From Melioribacteraceae bacterium (GTDB lineage: Bacteria; Bacteroidota; Ignavibacteria; Ignavibacteriales; Melioribacteraceae), in NCBI GenBank assembly GCA_021740785.1, contig JAIOZI010000016.1:19651-83650 (forward strand): a DNA stretch of 64,000 nt, in the 5' to 3' direction. A program made the position numbers and the translations under genes. This document shows positions 59,307 through 64,000 of this stretch, one piece after another; positions within the stretch are counted from its first letter, which is position 1; every line of letters starts with the position of its first letter. Below the pieces are notes generated by a model. The model saw only the letters and a list, made by a program, of their open reading frames with translations. It did no database searches and was not told the origin of the DNA.

Positions 59307-60560
59307 ATGTCGGATTTACTGAGAACAATTTTTATAGTTTTATTATTACTTCCACTTACAAATACCGCGCAAAACTCAAAGAATGGAAATGGTGAACTGA
59401 TCAAATTATTTATCGATTGCGATCATTGTGATATGACTTACTTTAGAGAGGAAATTACATTTGTAAATCATGTTAGAGATAGAAAAGATGCGGATGTTCA
59501 CCTTCTTATTTTAGATGAGGACACCGGCAGCGGGACTCAATTCATTCTGAATTTTATTGGTATTGGTCAGTTTGCGAATATAAATGATACTCTCTACGTA
59601 ACGATTTCAGAGATTGATACCGATGATGATGAAAGGAAAAAGATTGTTCAAAAAATTAAATTGGGATTGATTCAGTTCATCTCCAACTCCCCGCTTGCAG
59701 ACCACATTGAACTCGTATTTAACGGAAATAACGAGGATCAGCAAACACAAGCCATAGCACAAAGTGATGAATGGGATAACTGGGTTTTTCAAGTTGAATT
59801 GGATTCCTATTTCGACGGTGAGGAATCACAGAGCTTTTATAATCTCAGCAGCAGTTTTTCCGCAAACCGCGTAACTGATGATTGGAAACTCCAGGCAGCT
59901 TTCCGTAATAGCTATAACGAAAGTAATTTTGAATACAATGACACAAATATTAAAAACATATCAAGGAGAAGGAATCTATTTTTAACTGCAATACATTCTA
60001 TCTCAAATCATTGGTCATTAGCTTATTGGTTTTATAATTGGACTTCAACTTACAGTAATGAAAAAATGATTTTTTCTACCGGACCCGGAATTGAATACAG
60101 CTTTTTTCCTTATACCGAATCGAGCAGCCGTGCGCTGAAATTACAGTACAGAATATTTTTGCGGCACAACGATTATTTTGAGGAAACCATCTTTTTCAAA
60201 ACGAAAGAGTTATATGTTAAACAGGAGGTTGAGCTGATTTTGGAATATAATCAACCGTGGGGCTCAATTGATGTTGCTCTCGAATATCAAAATTCATTTT
60301 CTGATTTCGAACATAACCGTCTTCAGGCTTTTGCGGATTTTGAAATAAAACTTGTTAAAGGACTTGCAGTAAATTTTGATGTTGGTATTTCCAGAATTCA
60401 CGATCAAATTTCTCTTGCAAAAGGTAATGCTTCAATTGACGAAGTACTGCTTCAAAGAAGAGAACTTGAAACCGAATTCGAATATTGGGGATCTTTCGGG
60501 TTCTCCTATACATTCGGATCAATCTACAATAATATTGTGAACACTAGATTCAACAACTAG
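59307..60560 (+). CDS. Outer-membrane beta-barrel protein with N-terminal DCDHCD domain
   Basis: 417 residues with a signal peptide (about 1-21). An N-terminal globular domain (about 30-150) begins LFIDCDHCDMTYFREEITFV, shown here by its key DCDHCD pattern, then DRKDADVHLLILDEDTGSG. From about 165 to the end, alternating strands rich in Tyr, Phe and Trp predict a beta-barrel, ending YTFGSIYNNIVNTRFNN with an aromatic-rich last strand. I recall homologs across Bacteroidetes-like genomes without a known function. Two cysteines in the DCDHCD motif may form a disulfide or bind metal. Confidence 0.8.
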   Translation: MSDLLRTIFIVLLLLPLTNTAQNSKNGNGELIKLFIDCDHCDMTYFREEITFVNHVRDRKDADVHLLILDEDTGSGTQFILNFIGIGQFANINDTLYVTISEIDTDDDERKKIVQKIKLGLIQFISNSPLADHIELVFNGNNEDQQTQAIAQSDEWDNWVFQVELDSYFDGEESQSFYNLSSSFSANRVTDDWKLQAAFRNSYNESNFEYNDTNIKNISRRRNLFLTAIHSISNHWSLAYWFYNWTSTYSNEKMIFSTGPGIEYSFFPYTESSSRALKLQYRIFLRHNDYFEETIFFKTKELYVKQEVELILEYNQPWGSIDVALEYQNSFSDFEHNRLQAFADFEIKLVKGLAVNFDVGISRIHDQISLAKGNASIDEVLLQRRELETEFEYWGSFGFSYTFGSIYNNIVNTRFNN

Positions 60561-60903
60561 TATCATGAAAGTTTTATATTGTTATTCCGGCAATAATTTA
60601 AAACCCGCCTCGGTGGCAAACTTCTTGAGCGAGATGATATTAAAAAGTGTATTCCCGAAAAATCGAAAAGGTTTTGACTGCTATATCTCGGGCGTCAAAT
60701 CCCGCGCCTTGACGATAAGACATAAAGCAAGTGTCAGGAAATCCCGCCAACACTTGTCAGTAACGGAGGATAAAAGTTCCCGACGGGTATTAGAATGATT
60801 AAGAATTGTCTCTGTGTGTTGAGGCAACCATACACCTCTTTTACAAAATTTATTACTATCTGCTTACAATTGACTTTAATCGGGATAACCGGTTATATGT
60901 ATT
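60561..60903. other. Interval between the barrel gene and the cassette-like array
   Basis: No gene is called. A 77-residue plus-strand frame (60565-60798) lacks a clear ribosome binding site and has no recognisable pattern. CAAGTGT and ACACTTG at about 60730-60758 form a small hairpin. From 60835 the first array repeat begins. Confidence 0.5.
60835..60898 (-). repeat. attC-like repeat, copy 1
   Basis: On the minus strand it begins ATATAACCGGTTATCCCGAT and ends in AATAAATTTTGTAAAAGAGG, matching copies 2-4. It starts 6 bp past the stop of the minus-strand small-membrane-protein gene at 60904, the position of an attC site relative to its cassette gene. Confidence 0.6.
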
Positions 60904-61089
60904 TTAAAAAAATAAATAAGCAGCTAAAAATAATATCAGTACAAATACTACAAATCCGACAGATTCTACAAATATATTCCCATTCTCAGTTTCATGCTTA
61001 ACTGGGTATTTGCCAATTGTAATAAGTTTTAGGAACCAATAACCTAAATTGTAAAATACTATATCCGACAATATTTCTAAAATTATCAT
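60904..61089 (-). CDS. Small two-helix membrane protein, cassette gene
   Basis: 61 residues with two membrane segments (about 2-25, LEILSDIVFYNLGYWFLKLI, and 42-60, VESVGFVVFVLILFLAAYLFF) joined by a short loop with LITIGKYPVK. The pattern of a first helix ending in LKLITxGxYP and a second Trp/Phe-rich helix is familiar from small membrane proteins often carried on integron cassettes, from memory. Its stop is directly followed by repeat copy 1. Function unknown. Confidence 0.6.
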   Translation of the reverse strand: MIILEILSDIVFYNLGYWFLKLITIGKYPVKHETENGNIFVESVGFVVFVLILFLAAYLFF

Positions 61090-61433
61090 AATTCTATTCT
61101 TGTATGTAGATTTTCAAATTTATTATCAAGCTGTGATATTACATCCTTTACATCTATTGAGAAAGAATTACGGATGCACTTTATAATCTTCAGCATAATG
61201 TCAATCGAAGCTAACATTTGCTTGTATGTTTAAAATCACAAAAAGAACTTTCTTTATGCTATGGGGCATGTCCCCCGTTTTATAGGGCAGCCATATGCCA
61301 CTTATACAAAATTTATTTCTATCTGCCTGCTGTCAACTTCTAGCGAAATAACCGGTTACACCTCAATCATATTTTCCGTTCTTCAGCCAATGATCTCTTA
61401 GTGGTCATTGGCATTAGCTGGGTTGGGGACTGG
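61090..61433. other. 344-bp interval with attC-like copy 2
   Basis: Holds repeat copy 2 (61298-61360). An 8-bp perfect hairpin at 61386-61412 (GCCAATGA / TCATTGGC) lies between the antitoxin stop and the repeat and may be a terminator without a T-run. No open frame of interest in 61090-61297. Confidence 0.5.
61298..61360 (-). repeat. attC-like repeat, copy 2
   Basis: Minus strand begins GTGTAACCGGTTATTTCGC and ends AATAAATTTTGTATAAGTGGC. It is 3' of the HigBA-like pair by about 73 bp. Copy 2 is the most divergent in its middle. Confidence 0.55.
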
Positions 61434-61775
61434 TTATGCTTGTTTATGATTACTCGTTGATTCGATTCTGTAATTAAGAATATTCGGATTTTTTTTGAGA
61501 AGCTCTAATAATACTTTTGTTGAGCCGGTCGGTGTTCGTTTGCCTTGTTCCCATTGTCTGACTGAAGATGAACTTACATTTAATACTTTTGCAAACACAC
61601 TTTGACTTAATTTTATTTTTTCCCGTATTTCTTGAATATCCTTTGCATCCATTTCAACGCCGGGAATTGATATTCCAAGCTCTTTCAATTCTTTTTCAGT
61701 GAATGATGTTTTTACACCTCTCTTAATTAAATTTTCAACTGTATTTCCTATTGCTTTTTTTATTGATGTTCTCAT
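61434..61775 (-). CDS. HigA-like XRE antitoxin
   Basis: 113 residues. An N-terminal linker (FTEKELKELGISIPGVEMDA) is followed by a helix-turn-helix of the XRE family (EIREKIKLSQSVFAKVLNVS, SSVRQWEQGKRTPTG, about 47-82) and a C-terminal helix LLELLKKNPNIL. The layout matches HigA/MqsA-like antitoxins that bind both toxin and their own promoter. It starts 2 bp after the toxin gene, in HigBA order. The perfect dyad upstream of the toxin (62154-62172) is its likely operator. Confidence 0.82.
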   Translation of the reverse strand: MRTSIKKAIGNTVENLIKRGVKTSFTEKELKELGISIPGVEMDAKDIQEIREKIKLSQSVFAKVLNVSSSSVRQWEQGKRTPTGSTKVLLELLKKNPNILNYRIESTSNHKQA

Positions 61776-61777
61776 AA

Positions 61778-62146
61778 TTATTTCCCGATACTTATGAAAT
61801 CGCCATTCTGTATGATTTGTTTATATTTATTTTTGTCAATTGATAATAAGTCTTTTGCTAATTTCTTGAAATACCTCAATTCTTCTTTTGATAAATTATC
61901 TTTTTCAGTTTTTGAGAAGCCATAAACAAAAATCACTCTATCCGATTCTTTATAAACAACAATTGTTCTATGACTACCACTTTTTCCCTGACCACTTTTT
62001 GCCGTTCTAATTTTATATAGTCCAGCTCCTAAATTTACCGTCCCAAGATGTACAGACAAATCTTGGATTGTCTTAAATAATACTTTATCTGAAACTGAAT
62101 TCTTTTTCGCCCATTTATTGAACCATTTTGTTTTTAGTTTCAACAT
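61778..62146 (-). CDS. RelE/HigB-like toxin
   Basis: 122 residues from the ATG at 62146. The RelE-fold pattern is KWFNKWAKKNSVSDKVLFKT at the start, GAGLYKIRTAKSGQGKSGSH in the middle and RVIFVYGFSKTEKDNLSKEE near 80; the conserved basic and aromatic residues suit a ribosome-dependent mRNA interferase. A GTG five codons upstream lies inside the -10 box and is not favoured. The predicted start of transcription falls at the ATG, so translation may be leaderless. Partner of the downstream antitoxin. Confidence 0.82.
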   Translation of the reverse strand: MLKLKTKWFNKWAKKNSVSDKVLFKTIQDLSVHLGTVNLGAGLYKIRTAKSGQGKSGSHRTIVVYKESDRVIFVYGFSKTEKDNLSKEELRYFKKLAKDLLSIDKNKYKQIIQNGDFISIGK

Positions 62147-62181
62147 ACGCCAATATATCACTTTGTGATATAAGAAGTCAA
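62144..62181 (-). promoter_or_regulatory. Promoter and operator of the toxin-antitoxin pair
   Basis: On the minus strand TTGACT (62181-62176) and TATATT (62157-62152) are 18 bp apart. A perfect dyad TATATCAC-TTT-GTGATATA (62154-62172) overlaps the spacer and the -10 box, as expected for autorepression by the XRE antitoxin. Only 5 bp separate the -10 box from the ATG. Confidence 0.65.
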
Positions 62182-62337
62182 GGTGTTATTTAGGTAAGAC
62201 TATTAACATTTGACAGAAGCATCACACTTTCTATCTTTCACACCTGATAAAAATTGTAATTATACACCATATTTTGGGCAAGCTCATTTCCCATAAATAT
62301 ATATTTTTATTTTCCAAGTGCCGTACTGTACTCACTC

Positions 62338-62402
62338 GGTTCTTTTACAAAATTTATTACTATCTTCTTACCATCGACTTTAGGCTGAATAACCGGTTAT
62401 CG
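62338..62402 (-). repeat. attC-like repeat, copy 3
   Basis: Minus strand begins CGATAACCGGTTATTCAGCC and ends AATAAATTTTGTAAAAGAACC, starting 4 bp past the stop of the DUF4386 gene. A second shared block (about 62241-62280, CCTGATAAAAATTGTAATTA on the plus strand) lies further out and recurs near copy 4. Confidence 0.6.
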
Positions 62403-62406
62403 TCAA

Positions 62407-63108
62407 TCAAATTTTCCGTTTTTCTTCCTTAATTCCCTTAATCAAAAGCCAGAGCGTTATTGAAATTTCGCCTATCGCTACAAGAATAAGCGTGGGTGTT
62501 TTCACAAATGAATTGAAGCCGGGGAAAAGTATACCTATGGTACTGTCAATCATATAGGTGATTCCTGCAATGATAAGCAATATTCCAAATATACGGGGAA
62601 TAAATTCCGACTTATAAACCAACAAACCAAATGGTATAAGCCAAAGACCCCAGAACATTTCTAATGGTAATGTTCCGTAGTCGTTGATATTAAGAAACAG
62701 CATTGCCAAATCTTGTCTCTGACTAAGTTCGAATGTTTTCAATATTTCGCCTTTTAAAATCATAAGGGAAGCAATATTGAATGCCTCCATCATAAAAACA
62801 ACAGGAATTTGCACTATCACTAACGCAAACATAATCTTAGCCTGATTCTCGTTTACTCGTTTGAACAGTCGATACAGAACCAAAACCAAAAACAAAAATA
62901 TGGTGTTGCTGAGAATATCATTAATGGCTCCTGTACGAAATAGAAATTCATTGGCAATTATATTATTAGCTGTGGAGACAGAATCACCATGCACAATAAT
63001 TTGGGATGGCACATACATAATACCATAAACGCCTGTTATGACCAGAAGAAGATAGAGTAAACCGGCGAGTCTTGCTGTGTTCTTAAGTGAACTCGATTTA
63101 ATTTCCAT
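62407..63108 (-). CDS. DUF4386 family membrane protein
   Basis: 233 residues with six membrane helices. The family features are the start TARLAGLLYLLLVITGVYG (about 11-29), LFRTGAINDILSNTIFLFLV (about 56) and the late PRIFGILLIIAGITYMID (about 169-186). DUF4386 proteins are small integral membrane proteins of unknown function, often found in accessory gene contexts. AAGGAG precedes the ATG. Repeat copy 3 follows its stop by 4 bp. Confidence 0.88.
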   Translation of the reverse strand: MEIKSSSLKNTARLAGLLYLLLVITGVYGIMYVPSQIIVHGDSVSTANNIIANEFLFRTGAINDILSNTIFLFLVLVLYRLFKRVNENQAKIMFALVIVQIPVVFMMEAFNIASLMILKGEILKTFELSQRQDLAMLFLNINDYGTLPLEMFWGLWLIPFGLLVYKSEFIPRIFGILLIIAGITYMIDSTIGILFPGFNSFVKTPTLILVAIGEISITLWLLIKGIKEEKRKI

Positions 63109-63286
63109 ACAATATGCTCCTTAAAGTTTTTTAAATATTCATAACCTTTATTTGACTGCAAACTGTAAAATGATTCACATATCTCATACCTGATAAAAAA
63201 TTTTTGTTTACACACCATATTTCGGTGCCCTTTTCCTGGAATATATGTTTTGGGTTCCGGCTGCAAAAACATAATGAGTCCATTTT

Positions 63287-63350
63287 CCACTTTTACAAAA
63301 TTTATTTCTATCTACTTTCTATTGGCTTTAATCGGAAAAACTTGTTACGT
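63287..63350 (-). repeat. attC-like repeat, copy 4
   Basis: Minus strand begins ACGTAACAAGTTTTTCCGAT and ends AATAAATTTTGTAAAAGTGG. The TAA of its RTAAC motif is the stop codon of the DinB-like gene (63345-63347), a feature typical of integron cassettes. Confidence 0.6.
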
Positions 63351-63851
63351 GCCCGAAATCTCTTCACGTATTTCTAAAATACGTTTAACATGATGTTCAA
63401 CGTGATTTGATTGCATTTGGATAATAAATCCTACCGGTACTACTTCAATCTCCCCATTCGAATTTCGAAATAGGACAGACTTGCTCCATCCCTCGGGTGC
63501 AAATTTCAACAATTGAAATATATGTTCCCTAATTGCTCTGAATAAGGTTAATGATACATCAATAGCGCGCTTTTCATAACCCCATCGTTTTGCCCACTCA
63601 ATCTGTGGAAGTGAAATATACCACTTGAGTATGAATTCAGCTTGTTCACCACCTAATGCCATTTTGATACCAATTTTCCAAAGGTCATCTCCATCAACTA
63701 CATGATGAATAATCTGTCGGATTGACCAACCACCATTTGAAGGTACATAATCTAAATCAATGTTACTCAAATCTACTAAAGCGCTTTCAAGAATTTTAGG
63801 TCCTTGCCTATATATTTCAAGGATTTTATCCTGATCTTTTGGTGGTTCCAT
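63345..63851 (-). CDS. DinB-like superfamily protein
   Basis: 168 residues from the ATG at 63851; a GTG six codons upstream (63869) is possible but less likely. The DinB four-helix-bundle pattern includes GGWSIRQIIHHVVDGDDLWK (about 41-60, first His ligands) and the C-terminal IQMQSNHVEHHVKRILEIR (about 144-162, HxxxH). Members are metal-dependent thiol transferases or of unknown role. The stop codon lies inside repeat copy 4. It is a plausible cassette gene. Confidence 0.8.
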   Translation of the reverse strand: MEPPKDQDKILEIYRQGPKILESALVDLSNIDLDYVPSNGGWSIRQIIHHVVDGDDLWKIGIKMALGGEQAEFILKWYISLPQIEWAKRWGYEKRAIDVSLTLFRAIREHIFQLLKFAPEGWSKSVLFRNSNGEIEVVPVGFIIQMQSNHVEHHVKRILEIREEISGT

Positions 63852-64000
63852 CTCAAATTCACTGTCCACGGGTCAGATAATTCCCCATAGTTTTCAAAAA
63901 GATTCCCCACCCCTAAATAAGTCAAATAGCGTTTTATAAAAATAGTAATTTTCTCAATATAGCGTTTCAAAAAATCATGTATTTTCTTCAAGATTCGGGT

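Noticed and set aside
60565..60798. 77-residue plus-strand frame after the barrel gene
   Set aside because: No ribosome binding site, no recognisable fold, very basic C-terminal half from GC-rich hairpin sequence; kept as non-coding.
63036..63290. 84-residue minus-strand frame between DUF4386 and DinB genes
   Set aside because: Overlaps the start of the DUF4386 gene and the attC-like repeat; composition follows the repeat.
60835..63350. CRISPR array
   Set aside because: Repeats are about 65 bp and separated by 400-1000 bp that contain genes; there are no short uniform spacers and no cas genes.
63776..63991. 71-residue minus-strand frame upstream of the DinB-like gene
   Set aside because: Overlaps the DinB start in another frame and shows no family pattern.

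Overview
The window looks like a chromosomal segment from the Ignavibacteria / Bacteroidetes-Chlorobi lineage. The evidence is AT-rich DNA, a protein with a C-terminal T9SS type A sorting domain whose NYPNPFNPTT signature is typical of that lineage, a GldA/F/G-like ABC operon, tricorn-like S41 and S9 peptidases, and a bacterial group II geranylgeranylglyceryl phosphate synthase. The species cannot be named from sequence alone.

Layout. 1-5 kb: a truncated secreted TPR-like protein, a signal-peptide protein built from about 15-residue GINxGGLA repeats, a fucose-isomerase-like protein preceded by a candidate structured RNA, a VOC protein and a DUF2461 protein. 5.2-10.9 kb (minus): a three-gene unit joining a membrane protein, a tripeptidyl-peptidase-II-like subtilase and an OPT oligopeptide transporter, probably a peptide-scavenging module. 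11-13.6 kb: an ArsC/Spx-like protein and the Tex RNA-binding protein. 13.66-21.3 kb: a complete tryptophan operon (trpE-G-D-C-F, a DAHP synthase, trpB-A) controlled by a Trp-codon leader peptide and an intrinsic-terminator attenuator. 21.3-38 kb: GGGP synthase, GmhA, a secreted beta-helix protein with its AraC-type neighbour, a tricorn-like protease, aconitase, photolyase and S9 hydrolases. 38-39.2 kb: an ECF sigma factor, a putative anti-sigma factor and a YbjQ protein. 40-44.2 kb: a gliding-type ABC transporter. 44.3-48.2 kb: rpiA, miaB, a SPOR protein and an RNase-Z-like protein. 48.27-48.51 kb (minus): a tRNA with a GAC anticodon, next to a putative small RNA whose 5' end is perfectly complementary to the tRNA anticodon arm. 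48.8-57.3 kb: a co-directional envelope and repair cluster (sigma-54 activator, LptE, GT2, TPR, AAG glycosylase, GT9, DUF3108, CPBP protease, zinc-ribbon protein, CdsA). 57.3-60.6 kb: a GYD protein, a potassium channel and an outer-membrane barrel protein.

The most unusual region is 60.8-63.9 kb. Four copies of a roughly 65-bp repeat each sit just 3' of a minus-strand gene or gene pair: a small two-helix membrane protein, a HigBA-like toxin-antitoxin pair, a DUF4386 protein and a DinB-like protein. Each repeat begins with an RTAAC motif that in one case contains the stop codon. This is the arrangement of integron gene cassettes with attC sites. No integrase is visible; by the polarity of the array it would lie beyond the right edge. 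Two long intergenic tracts (39.4-39.9 and 58.6-59.1 kb) are inverted copies of one dispersed non-coding repeat.

Limits. All calls come from reading the sequence and recalling protein families; no database search or folding program was run. Residue positions marked 'about' are estimates.
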